From an uncultured Erysipelotrichaceae bacterium (GTDB lineage Bacteria > Bacillota_I > Bacilli_A > Erysipelotrichales > Erysipelotrichaceae): a stretch of DNA of 51,793 nt. The stretch spans positions 1 through 51,793 of the forward strand of contig CALVGQ010000007.1 of NCBI GenBank assembly GCA_944327135.1, read 5' to 3'. Position numbers and translations under genes: made by a program. Shown piece after piece: positions 25,547-34,043 of this stretch (positions within the stretch are counted from its first letter, which is position 1; each line of letters starts with the position of its first letter). Below the pieces are notes generated by a model. That model was not told the origin of the DNA. It searched no databases and saw only the letters and a list, made by a program, of their open reading frames with translations.

Positions 25547-26342
25547 TGAAAGATTAACAAAAAAAGAATTATGGAACTTTTCAACACGGTATGCACTAAC
25601 AGCACAGGCCTGTCAGAACTATGAAACGATGCAGTCTTGTGCGGTTATTTACAGCATGGGACCTTATCTTGAGAAAATCTATGCAGATGATCCAGAACTT
25701 TTGAAAGAAAAATTCAAAGCTCATTTCCAGTTCTTTAATTGCCAGACATATTTTGGTGCAGCGATCATTGCGGCTGCTTTGGCGATTGAAGAAACCAAAT
25801 CCAGTGATGCGACAGCGGTGGCTTCTGCGATTAAAACTTCCCTGATGGGACCATTCTCAGGAATTGGAGATGCCTTGTTTAACACCATGCCAAAAGTGAT
25901 TTTGGCAGCATTATCTGCGTATGCTGCACTGGAAGGCAGCTTTATGACAGGAGCGATCCTGTTGGTTATCTTTACTCCACTGCTGGTCTTTTTGCGCTGG
26001 AAGATTATAGAATTAGGCTATTATAAAGGAGCAGAAATCATTACTGAGCATCAGGAACAGCTCAACAATGTCCGTGAAGCGATCTCGGTTCTTGGAATTA
26101 TTGTTGTGGGAGCACTGATTGCGACGACGGTCAAAGTCAGCACGCCGCTGACAATCACGGCTGGAGAATCGACACAGAGTATTCAGGATTTGATTGACAG
26201 TATTTTCCCTAAACTTCTTCCTGCTGTAGCAACTTTCTTGGTCTATAAAGGGCTGGATATGAAAAAGATGAATACCGTCAGAATGGTTTGGGTCATTATT
26301 GTGGTTGTGATGACTCTTTCGGTATTGAAGGTGATTGCTTAA
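25539..26342 (+). CDS. PTS EIID, mannose/fructose/sorbose family (second system)
   Basis: A 267-residue EIID subunit. FSTRYALTAQACQNYETMQS replaces the usual N-terminal stretch, and LMGPFSGIGDALFN is the family signature near residue 100. The start at 25539 has GGAGG 8 nt upstream and overlaps EIIC by 8 bp; an earlier in-frame start at 25428 would lie deep in the EIIC gene and is rejected. Its stop is immediately followed by the ATG of the ceramidase-like gene, so the two are tightly coupled. Confidence 0.92.
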   Translation: MSNERLTKKELWNFSTRYALTAQACQNYETMQSCAVIYSMGPYLEKIYADDPELLKEKFKAHFQFFNCQTYFGAAIIAAALAIEETKSSDATAVASAIKTSLMGPFSGIGDALFNTMPKVILAALSAYAALEGSFMTGAILLVIFTPLLVFLRWKIIELGYYKGAEIITEHQEQLNNVREAISVLGIIVVGALIATTVKVSTPLTITAGESTQSIQDLIDSIFPKLLPAVATFLVYKGLDMKKMNTVRMVWVIIVVVMTLSVLKVIA

Positions 26343-27566
26343 ATGTCTATAGGAATTGTTTGTAAAACAGTCGATATTACTCCTGAAATTCCGGTCTTTT
26401 TACGTGGACATGCAATGCGTAAAGAAAAATCAAAAGGGGTTCATGACCGCCTTGAGGCAGTAGTGAGCTGGCTGAAAATCGGTGAGATCAGAAATTTGTT
26501 TGTGAATGGAGATGTCTCTGGCTGGGATTATGAATTTGTTCATGCTTTTAAAAGAAAGGTAATGGAACAGTGTAATGTGAAAGCTGAGCATATCGTGCTC
26601 AGCGCCACCCATACTCATTCCGGTCCGACCTTATTTACAGTGGATCAGGATCAGCCGCATGATGAAGCGTATCGCCAGGAAGTGTTAAAGAAATTGGTTG
26701 AAACAGCGGTGTCCATTTATGATCAGGAGGTTCCGGTTTCTCAGGTTGTTTGCTCTTCTGGAAATTCAGAAGGATATTATGGAAATCGCAACGGCAAAGA
26801 TAAGTACGGCGATCAGAAAATCACTCTTCTGGAATTTAAGAACGAGAAAAATGAAAATCTTGCTGCTTTTGTTCATCTATCCTGTCATTCTACGGTTTTA
26901 AGCCCGCAGGAATATCAGATCAGCGGAGATCTGCTGGGAGCATTAAGAAGAAAATTAACACCGCTGCTTCATGTGACTCCGATGATGATGAATGGCAATG
27001 CCGGAGATATGAGCAATCGCTTGTATCGGAAAAACAATGATTTTAAGGAATTGGATCGAATCAGTCAGGGAATTGCCTATCAGATTATGGGATTTTCTGA
27101 AAAAATGACGCTTGATTTAAGTGATGAACAAGAGAATAGCTTTACATTTGAGGTTGCTTATGATACAGATAAAGAAACCTTGAAGAAAAAAATTGAAGAG
27201 TTTAATGTCAAGCTTGAAAGTACCACTGAATTTGACGCAAGAAAATGGCTGATCTCAGAAATCGCGGGATTTAAGCGCAAGCTGGCGGTAGACCATGTGG
27301 ATCTGAAGTTTGAAACAACGATCCTTCGAATGAAAGATTTGGAATTGGTCATTCTCCCATGTGAGCTAGTTTCGGCATTTGGAAAACAAATTAAAAAAAC
27401 CTCGACGGCAAAGTGCTGCATAGTTTGGGGTTATGCGAATGGGCAGACAACTTATGTCGTCGAAGCTTCCGAATTTAATGGCGGGCATGATGGGATTGCG
27501 ACTCATCTGCCAAAGGGAAAAGCGGAAGAATATGTAGCGTTGATTTTACAGCATTTATTTGACTGA
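26343..27566 (+). CDS. leaderless neutral/alkaline ceramidase-like hydrolase A
   Basis: A 407-residue protein that I relate to the N-terminal catalytic domain of neutral/alkaline ceramidases. By comparison with the Pseudomonas enzyme, the zinc site would be His90/His92 in ATHTHSGP, His182 in CHST, Glu341 in PCELVSAFG and Tyr371 in QTTYVVEASEF, and the nucleophile Ser224 in GNAGDMSNR. All are present. There is no signal peptide and it lacks the C-terminal domain of secreted ceramidases, which are usually near 650 residues. It begins right after the EIID stop, so it should act in the cytoplasm on the PTS product. I infer cleavage of an N-acyl amide or similar bond in an amino sugar phosphate. 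The fold call is fairly secure; the substrate is a hypothesis. Confidence 0.8.
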   Translation: MSIGIVCKTVDITPEIPVFLRGHAMRKEKSKGVHDRLEAVVSWLKIGEIRNLFVNGDVSGWDYEFVHAFKRKVMEQCNVKAEHIVLSATHTHSGPTLFTVDQDQPHDEAYRQEVLKKLVETAVSIYDQEVPVSQVVCSSGNSEGYYGNRNGKDKYGDQKITLLEFKNEKNENLAAFVHLSCHSTVLSPQEYQISGDLLGALRRKLTPLLHVTPMMMNGNAGDMSNRLYRKNNDFKELDRISQGIAYQIMGFSEKMTLDLSDEQENSFTFEVAYDTDKETLKKKIEEFNVKLESTTEFDARKWLISEIAGFKRKLAVDHVDLKFETTILRMKDLELVILPCELVSAFGKQIKKTSTAKCCIVWGYANGQTTYVVEASEFNGGHDGIATHLPKGKAEEYVALILQHLFD

Positions 27567-27648
27567 ATTTGGAAAAGGGCTGCAGCAAAATAGAGAGTAT
27601 TCTATTCGTGACAGCTCTTTTCATCATTATGCGTAGGGAGGATTGAAG

Positions 27649-29571
27649 ATGCGGTTAAATCAAAGACAAATGAAATTATTGAAACTTCTTTTCTCCCAGC
27701 AGCGTTATTGGACGACCGAAGAGCTGGCAGGAAAGCTCAATGTGACTTCTCGAACGATCAAAAGCGATCTGAATTTGATTCGTGATGAAATCAGGCAATA
27801 TCAAATAGAAATTCAGGCAATTCGTGGCAAAGGAGTGTCTTTGATCGTCCATGATCAGGAAGACTACTATCGGTTATGCGGGGATATTTCCAATCTTACT
27901 TACAATCTTGGCGGTTTCCGTAGTGAATTTCAGCAAAGAGCATTCATTCTTTATCGGATGATTGTGAATAAAATCGGCTATCTTTCAGTGAATGAGCTGG
28001 CTGAGAAACTCAATCTGAGCCGCAGTGTGATCAATCAGGAGATTCCTGAAGTGAAAAAGCGTTTGGCAATGTTTCATTTAACTTTAAAAAACATTCCATA
28101 TCATGGACTCTTGTTAGAGGGAACGGAAATTGCGATCCGAGCCAGCATTATCGACAGTTTTGATAATAAAAATGAAGATATTTCTTCAGATTATTATCTG
28201 GAAGAATATCGGGAATTGAATTTCTTTGATGCAGTCGCGATCAGAAATAAGATTACTGAGCTTTTTCAGCAGGAACAGCTGGAAGCAACTTCTATCATGA
28301 TTGACCGGATTACAGTAGCTTATATGATTTCCAAGATTCGTTCTGCCCGCGGAAGAAAAGTAGAGGAAGAACGGTTGGCTGTCCTGAAGCATTCTCAGAT
28401 GATTCGAGTGATCGAAAAATTGCTGAAGCGCATGAATGATGAGCTGTCTTCAGCAGACATATCATTTTTGGCGGTATATTGTTTGTCCTGTGTCAATCCG
28501 CCTAAAGAACGTTTTCGTGATTATTATGGTGAATTTTACGAGGTCAGCTTGGAAATCTATCATGTTTTAAAAGAAGAGGTTTTTCCACAATGGAAGTTGA
28601 ATCCGCAGCAGCCGTTTTTTGAAGAAGAATGTTTAAGAATCTTGTTGCAGAACTGTGTTATTTCAGAATATTCGCTGTATCGAATGTATTATACCAACGA
28701 TATTCGTGAATATTGCCGGACGTCTTTCTTTTTGGAAATCGCTTGCCGTACATGTATGATCCTGGAAAAGCGTTTCAATTTTCTGGTATCTAGAGGGCTT
28801 TTATATTTATTTACTTTGTTTTTTGAATATGGATATAATGGATTAAAGGAGCCAGAAGGCAGCTTTACGCCAATTAAAATTGTTCCGAATTTTGATCGTA
28901 TTTCCGCCATGCTGTATAAAGATTATTTAACTGCACAGAAGGATTTTCCTTATTCGAAGATTTTGATTGCAGATCATTATGATGATCATGATAAAGATTC
29001 ACTTTATTTGATTCTGGATAATCCTTCCTTGTCTGGAAGGAATATTGTGAATTGCAGTTATCTTTTTGAACGGGAAAAGATGAATCGGTTGATTCGCCAG
29101 AAATATGCAGAGTTAAACAAGGAAGCGTTCATGAATACGACCGATTTTAAAAAAATTTATCTTTTTACACTCAATGAAGCGGCAACAAAAAAAGAACTAT
29201 TTTGGCTGATTAGCGGGATTTTTAATAGAGATCCGCAAAAACAACTGCAGACGATGAATTTTATTAATCAGCGTGAAAACATGGTGAGCTATGAAAATCA
29301 AAAGAATAATTTAGCAGTGATTCCTTTATTTGAACAAGATGAAACAGGATTATGTATTTTAAAATTAACCAAGCCAATTACTTTTAAGAACTGGTCGGTT
29401 GATTTTATCATGGTTTTTTCAATTCGCAAGAAAGTTCGGCTGATTCATTTTGTATCTCAGTTTGTTCGGTATGCGATGCTAGATCCGGAAGGGTTGAAAA
29501 AAATGGTTTCAGATTTTGATCGAGAAGAAGATTTGTTGGAAGAATTTATAAAGAAATCAGCGTTGATGTAA
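27649..29571 (+). CDS. PRD-containing PTS-dependent transcriptional regulator (second)
   Basis: A 640-residue regulator of the MtlR/LicR build. Two helix-turn-helix domains are at about 20-45 (TTEELAGKLNVTSRTIKSDL) and 110-135 (VNELAEKLNLSRSVINQEI). Helical PRD-like regions follow (about 180-400), then diverged EIIB- and EIIA-like regions. The start at 27649 has AGGGAGG 7 nt upstream; a TTG two codons earlier is less likely. It lies between the two ceramidase-like genes and is probably part of their operon or read from a weak promoter in the 82-bp gap. It is the natural candidate to bind the palindrome at 24128-24146. Confidence 0.87.
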   Translation: MRLNQRQMKLLKLLFSQQRYWTTEELAGKLNVTSRTIKSDLNLIRDEIRQYQIEIQAIRGKGVSLIVHDQEDYYRLCGDISNLTYNLGGFRSEFQQRAFILYRMIVNKIGYLSVNELAEKLNLSRSVINQEIPEVKKRLAMFHLTLKNIPYHGLLLEGTEIAIRASIIDSFDNKNEDISSDYYLEEYRELNFFDAVAIRNKITELFQQEQLEATSIMIDRITVAYMISKIRSARGRKVEEERLAVLKHSQMIRVIEKLLKRMNDELSSADISFLAVYCLSCVNPPKERFRDYYGEFYEVSLEIYHVLKEEVFPQWKLNPQQPFFEEECLRILLQNCVISEYSLYRMYYTNDIREYCRTSFFLEIACRTCMILEKRFNFLVSRGLLYLFTLFFEYGYNGLKEPEGSFTPIKIVPNFDRISAMLYKDYLTAQKDFPYSKILIADHYDDHDKDSLYLILDNPSLSGRNIVNCSYLFEREKMNRLIRQKYAELNKEAFMNTTDFKKIYLFTLNEAATKKELFWLISGIFNRDPQKQLQTMNFINQRENMVSYENQKNNLAVIPLFEQDETGLCILKLTKPITFKNWSVDFIMVFSIRKKVRLIHFVSQFVRYAMLDPEGLKKMVSDFDREEDLLEEFIKKSALM

Positions 29572-29622
29572 AAGAAATAATTTAATAAGGGAAGAATGCC
29601 TAAGAAGAAGGAGGGATTCGTA

Positions 29623-30852
29623 ATGCTTAGCGTTTCATTGAAACAAACGATAGTTAATCCTGACCATCCTGTATGGCAGGCTGGCGGGGCAACCCGGACA
29701 CAGAAAGCACGAGGGGTATACAGTGATGTCAAGGTCATGGCGCTAACGCTGAAAATCAACCAAAAATGGATGATCCTGACGACAGTAGATGCGACGGCTT
29801 TGGAAACAAAAGACGTGGAAGACTTACAGGAGCAAATCAGTGCGGCAACAGGGATTGATCAAGAAGCGATTTTGATTGTTGCGACTCATACCCATTCCGC
29901 TCCAGCGCTGAAGGAAAGCTCGTCAACTTCAAAACAAGTGGATGAGGGTTATAAACGATCTGTGTTTGCAGCATTGGTGGATACGGCCGTATCTAGCGCG
30001 CAAAGCTGCCAAGAGGCGACAGCCTATGCTCAGACAGGGGAACTGATTGGGTATTATGGCAATCGCGATCAAAAAGAAAAGGAAGGAGATCAGAGCGCTT
30101 GTCTTTTGACCTTTAGGGACCAAGCTGGCAAGGTGATTGCTGCTTTGGTCCAGCTGCATTGTCATCCAACCTTTCTGGATCAATCCTGGCTGATGATCAG
30201 TGCAGATTTAGCCGGAGCTTTGAGGGAAGCCTTAGGGCGTTCTTTGGGAGTGGAACCGATGTTTGTCTGCGGGGTGACTGGCGATATGAGCTCCCGCTAT
30301 TGGAGAAAAAGCCAGGACTATTTTACTCTGGAAAAAAGCGCTCAGGAGATGGCTGATCGGATCCTGAAGTTTAGACCAGAAAAACCTCTTGAATTGAATA
30401 CGCTTCGGATCGAACAGGTAGAGAAACATATCCATCATCCGGTGAATCTTATAGATTTGAAGAACAAGCTGGATAGGTATCTTCAGCAGCAAAAAACAGA
30501 GACCGATCCCATCGAACAGCGACTGCTGGCGACCAAGATTCGCAATGCAAGAGCCTCTTTGGATTCTGGTGAAACAGAAATCGATCTGATGTGGAAAACT
30601 TCGATTATCACTCTGGGCGATTTGCAGCTGGTGACATTCAACAATGATCCGGTTGTTTACTTTGGAAAGCAGATCAAAGCGGCTTCATCCAAAAAGCTTT
30701 GTCTTACCTTGAATCATGTCAACGGAGAGGTAGGATATTTGGTCGAAAAGTCAGATTATCAAACCGGCTATATTGGAAACGTAACCAAAGCCTTGCCGGG
30801 AGAAGCAGAAGAATATATTGCTGCAATTGTTGAACGAGTGAAACAAATTTAG
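29623..30852 (+). CDS. leaderless neutral/alkaline ceramidase-like hydrolase B
   Basis: A 409-residue paralogue of the protein at 26343. It keeps His89/His91 in ATHTHSAP, His181 in CHPT, Ser223 in VTGDMSSR and Tyr372 in EVGYLVEKSDY, but the position of the conserved zinc ligand Glu is Asp342 in FNNDPVVYFG. Asp may still bind zinc, or activity may differ. There is no signal peptide. The start at 29623 follows GGAGG at 9 nt; an upstream in-frame ATG at 29596 lacks a site. It is the last gene of the second PTS cluster and is followed by a terminator. Two divergent paralogues in one operon suggest a heteromer or two acyl or sugar specificities. Confidence 0.8.
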   Translation: MLSVSLKQTIVNPDHPVWQAGGATRTQKARGVYSDVKVMALTLKINQKWMILTTVDATALETKDVEDLQEQISAATGIDQEAILIVATHTHSAPALKESSSTSKQVDEGYKRSVFAALVDTAVSSAQSCQEATAYAQTGELIGYYGNRDQKEKEGDQSACLLTFRDQAGKVIAALVQLHCHPTFLDQSWLMISADLAGALREALGRSLGVEPMFVCGVTGDMSSRYWRKSQDYFTLEKSAQEMADRILKFRPEKPLELNTLRIEQVEKHIHHPVNLIDLKNKLDRYLQQQKTETDPIEQRLLATKIRNARASLDSGETEIDLMWKTSIITLGDLQLVTFNNDPVVYFGKQIKAASSKKLCLTLNHVNGEVGYLVEKSDYQTGYIGNVTKALPGEAEEYIAAIVERVKQI

Positions 30853-30890
30853 GATTGAGTTAGCGAAAGCCATCTTATGGGAATACATTA

Positions 30891-30919
30891 AAAAGGCATG
30901 CGGATAAGGCATGCCTTTT
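30891..30919 (+). terminator. terminator after PTS cluster 2
   Basis: An 11-bp stem AAAAGGCATGC/GCATGCCTTTT with a 7-nt loop; the T run is in the right arm. Confidence 0.8.
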
Positions 30920-30980
30920 GTTAACAGAAGTAAAAAAGAAATGAGTTTAGCTTGACAAGCTCGTTTGTTTTATGAGAGGT

Positions 30981-31787
30981 CTAAAGCAAATGCTGTTCGA
31001 CGTATTCCGCCCAGCCCTCATCTTCAACGCTTTTTTCAGTGATGACATCCGCAGCCTGTTTAGTGTCTTCTGAACCATTGAGCATACAGACACCGGTTCC
31101 AGCAGCCTCAAGCAGACTGATATCATTGGTCATATCACCAAAAGCGACCACTTCCTGAAGATCGATCGCATTCCGCTGGCAGAACAATTTAAGCAGTTCT
31201 CCTTTGGAGGCCTTGGCATGACAGAATTCAAACATGGTATTTTCTGTTTTGAATCCGATATAGTTTTTCGATGGATGTTCTGCAACACGCTTTTCAATGG
31301 CTGGCATGTCCTCTGCTTTGACATGAAATCCGACTTTAAAAGCCGGTCCTGCCCAGAATTCGCTGTCATCCTTAACAAGATGGACCGTATGCCGTTGCTT
31401 AAGATAGGCCTGGGAAGAGGCAATGGATGGATCATTGGGGCGGGCATAACTGATTCCTTCTCGACTAAGCCGCGGACTGGTATCAAAAGGCGCCATCAGT
31501 TCAATGCATTCTTTGATCCATTCCGGCTCCATGATGTAAAACTGTTCTGTTTTCTTGCTGAAGTCATCATAAAGCTCGGATCCATTCAGACCAATTAGCA
31601 GCTCGCAATGGATTTGCCATTGGTCTTCAAGCAGATGAAGCTGTTCCACGGATCGACCGGAAGCCAAGCCGAATAGCGTACCTTGCTCGACTAAACGGTC
31701 AATAGCCTGTTTGGCTCTTGAGGTGAGGTGTTTATGTTTTGGAACTAGCGTATTATCAATATCACAGACGACCAGTTTTGGTTTCAT
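30981..31787 (-). CDS. Cof-type HAD phosphatase
   Basis: A 268-residue HAD-IIB hydrolase. Motif I is VCDIDNTLV (8-16) with both aspartates, motif II is in FGLASGRS, motif III uses Lys near 194-198, and motif IV is VVAFGDMTNDISLLEAAG. A large alpha/beta cap lies between motifs II and III (about 80-185). These enzymes dephosphorylate sugar phosphates or cofactors in the cytoplasm. AAGGGGG lies 9 nt before the start. It stands alone on the reverse strand between two forward units. The substrate cannot be read from sequence. Confidence 0.92.
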   Translation of the reverse strand: MKPKLVVCDIDNTLVPKHKHLTSRAKQAIDRLVEQGTLFGLASGRSVEQLHLLEDQWQIHCELLIGLNGSELYDDFSKKTEQFYIMEPEWIKECIELMAPFDTSPRLSREGISYARPNDPSIASSQAYLKQRHTVHLVKDDSEFWAGPAFKVGFHVKAEDMPAIEKRVAEHPSKNYIGFKTENTMFEFCHAKASKGELLKLFCQRNAIDLQEVVAFGDMTNDISLLEAAGTGVCMLNGSEDTKQAADVITEKSVEDEGWAEYVEQHLL

Positions 31788-31975
31788 TCTGAATTTTCCC
31801 CCTTTTGTTCTCTATTATAACAAAATTTTCTTGAATCAGAACAGCGAGTTTTGCCTCATTAAGGGCGAAAAAAATGATGCATAACGTTAAAAAAACAACT
31901 TGAGGTTTTTTTATCCCTCTAAAAAGACGCTGGACTTCCAACGAAGCTTCTTTTATGATAATAGGGGTGATCAAG

Positions 31976-32656
31976 ATGGGATGCAAAGCAGTGTTGTTCG
32001 ATATGGATGGTGTGCTGATTGACAGTGAAACTTTTTATGTAAAAGGGACCTTTGATTGGATGCAGCAGCTTGGCTATCAGGGACCGATCGAAGGAATCTA
32101 TCAGATGCTGGGGACCACGATGGAAGTGACCTATCAAATCCTAGCAAAGCTACTTCATCATACCTATACTACCAAGCAGCTGGAAGCGATTAATGAACGT
32201 TATTTTGCCGAGCATCCGCTGCCTTATGATCGCATCTTAAAACCAGGAGTATGGGAATTGCTGCACTGTTTAAAAGATGCTGGAATTTTGATTGCGGTAT
32301 GTTCTTCTTCCCCGCAGGAAACAATAGAAACAGCAATCACGGAATGCGGAATTCGACCGTTTTTTGATTTTGTAGTCAGCGGAGAACAGTTCGTGGAAAG
32401 CAAACCTAATCCCCAAATTTATCTGCACGCGGCCGAAGTGTTGAATGTTGCACCAAAGGATTGTCTTGTTGTGGAGGATTCAACACTGGGAATCCAGGCT
32501 GGACGCAATGCGGGAATGCGGGTCATTGCACTGCGGGATCCGCAGTTTGAACTGGATCAGCATGAGGCTACCTGGATTGTCGACAGCATGCAGCAGGCCC
32601 AAGATCGGATCCTGCAAGAAAGCGCTGGTAATTCAGAAGGGCGAATGATAGAATAA
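31976..32656 (+). CDS. HAD-superfamily phosphatase, beta-phosphoglucomutase-like
   Basis: A 226-residue HAD hydrolase with a helical cap. Motif I is FDMDGVLIDSE (9-19), motif II CSSSPQETI, motif III Lys in VESKPNPQIYL and motif IV VVEDSTLGIQAG. AGGGGTGATCAAG precedes the ATG at 31976; an upstream in-frame ATG at 31955 lacks a site. A candidate promoter TGGACT/TATGAT with 17 bp spacing is about 31930-31957. It belongs to the same group as the protein at 6666-7301 and ends 64 bp before murA. Confidence 0.9.
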   Translation: MGCKAVLFDMDGVLIDSETFYVKGTFDWMQQLGYQGPIEGIYQMLGTTMEVTYQILAKLLHHTYTTKQLEAINERYFAEHPLPYDRILKPGVWELLHCLKDAGILIAVCSSSPQETIETAITECGIRPFFDFVVSGEQFVESKPNPQIYLHAAEVLNVAPKDCLVVEDSTLGIQAGRNAGMRVIALRDPQFELDQHEATWIVDSMQQAQDRILQESAGNSEGRMIE

Positions 32657-32720
32657 TTTTGAATGGTGGAACCAATTTTTAAAATTCGGATAGGATAATA
32701 ATGAGAGAGGAAGGTCGCAA

Positions 32721-33983
32721 ATGAAAGAAGTTATTCAAATTGAAGGAGGCCATAAGCTGAGCGGGAATGTGCGAATCAGCGGTTCGAAAAACGCTACGGT
32801 TGCCTTGATTCCAGCGTCAATTTTGGCAAATGGCCCAGTGACCATCTGTGGTGTGCCGAATATTTCCGATGTAGAGTCCCTAGCTATTTTATTGCGGGAA
32901 TTGAATGTTCAGGTCATTCAGAATTCAACTGATCATCTGGTCATTGATACAACTGAAATGCGCAATAAACCGTTGGATCATCCGGCGGTGACTCGGCTGC
33001 GTGCTTCCTATTATTTTATGGGCGCATTGCTTGGAAAGTATGGCGAGGTTAAAATGAAAATGCCGGGAGGGTGCTACTTGGGACCACGGCCGATCGACCT
33101 GCATTTAAAAGGCTTTGAGGCTTTGGGAGCGACGGTAGACTATTCCCAGGGCTATTACACGATCAAGGCCAAGAAGCTAGTGGGGGCAAAAATCTTTTTG
33201 GATATTTCTTCGGTGGGAGCGACGATCAATATCATGATGGCAGCAGTTCATGCCGAGGGTCGGACTACGATTGAAAATGCGGCCAAAGAGCCGGAAATCA
33301 TTGATGTGGCCACCTTGCTGAATAAGATGGGAGCACAGATTCGCGGAGCAGGAACCAATGTGATTACCATCGACGGGGTCGATCATTTGAGCGGGTGTTT
33401 CCATGAAATCATTCCGGATCGAATTGAAGCAGGAACTTTCATTATCATGGCCGCGGCGGCAGCAGAAAAAATGACGATCGAAAACATCATTCCGCAGCAT
33501 CTGGAAAGTCTTCTTTCTAAATTATCGGAAATGGGAGTATCGATGGAAGTGAATGTGGATCGGGTGACGATTACCGGAGGCTGCAAGCTGAAAGCGGTCG
33601 ATGTGAAGACGCTGCCTTATCCGGGATTTGCCACGGATCTGCAGCAGCCGCTGACGGCACTTTTGACGCAAGCGGAAGGGGATTCTCGAATTATCGAAAC
33701 GATTTATTCTGAGCGTTTTAAGCATTGCGTAGAATTGCAGCGGATGGGGGCAGATATCGAAGTGGGGCCATCAAATAGTTTGATTCATGGTCCAAGCAAG
33801 CTGTTTGGAGAGCGGGTAACTGCGACGGATTTGCGCTGCGGAGCAAGCCTGGTGATTGCCGGATTGCTGGCGGAGGGCATCACGGAAATTCATGAGATCT
33901 ATCACATTGATCGGGGTTATGATGATCTGGATGGCAAACTGAATGCGCTGGGAGCCAAGATCCGGCGTGTTGAAATCGAATAA
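32721..33983 (+). CDS. murA: UDP-N-acetylglucosamine 1-carboxyvinyltransferase
   Basis: A 420-residue cytoplasmic enzyme that transfers enolpyruvate from phosphoenolpyruvate to UDP-GlcNAc, the first committed step of peptidoglycan synthesis. Lys23-Asn24 in [11 protein letters not shown] bind substrate, and Cys118 in [14 protein letters not shown] is the active-site cysteine attacked by fosfomycin, so the protein should be sensitive at that residue. The inverted alpha/beta barrel halves are complete. Bacillota often have two copies; its place near rpmE and tdk matches the Bacillus murAB (murZ) position, but no second copy is visible to compare. GAGGAAGG precedes the ATG. Confidence 0.95.
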   Translation: MKEVIQIEGGHKLSGNVRISGSKNATVALIPASILANGPVTICGVPNISDVESLAILLRELNVQVIQNSTDHLVIDTTEMRNKPLDHPAVTRLRASYYFMGALLGKYGEVKMKMPGGCYLGPRPIDLHLKGFEALGATVDYSQGYYTIKAKKLVGAKIFLDISSVGATINIMMAAVHAEGRTTIENAAKEPEIIDVATLLNKMGAQIRGAGTNVITIDGVDHLSGCFHEIIPDRIEAGTFIIMAAAAAEKMTIENIIPQHLESLLSKLSEMGVSMEVNVDRVTITGGCKLKAVDVKTLPYPGFATDLQQPLTALLTQAEGDSRIIETIYSERFKHCVELQRMGADIEVGPSNSLIHGPSKLFGERVTATDLRCGASLVIAGLLAEGITEIHEIYHIDRGYDDLDGKLNALGAKIRRVEIE

Positions 33984-33989
33984 GGAACA

Positions 33990-34009
33990 GGGAGGCTGGG
34001 CCTCCCTTT
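33990..34009 (+). terminator. terminator after murA
   Basis: A 7-bp GC-rich stem GGGAGGC/GCCTCCC with a TGG loop and a short T tail. Confidence 0.7.
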
Positions 34010-34043
34010 CAAAAAGAGCATAGAAGAAAGAAGGAAGAAAACA

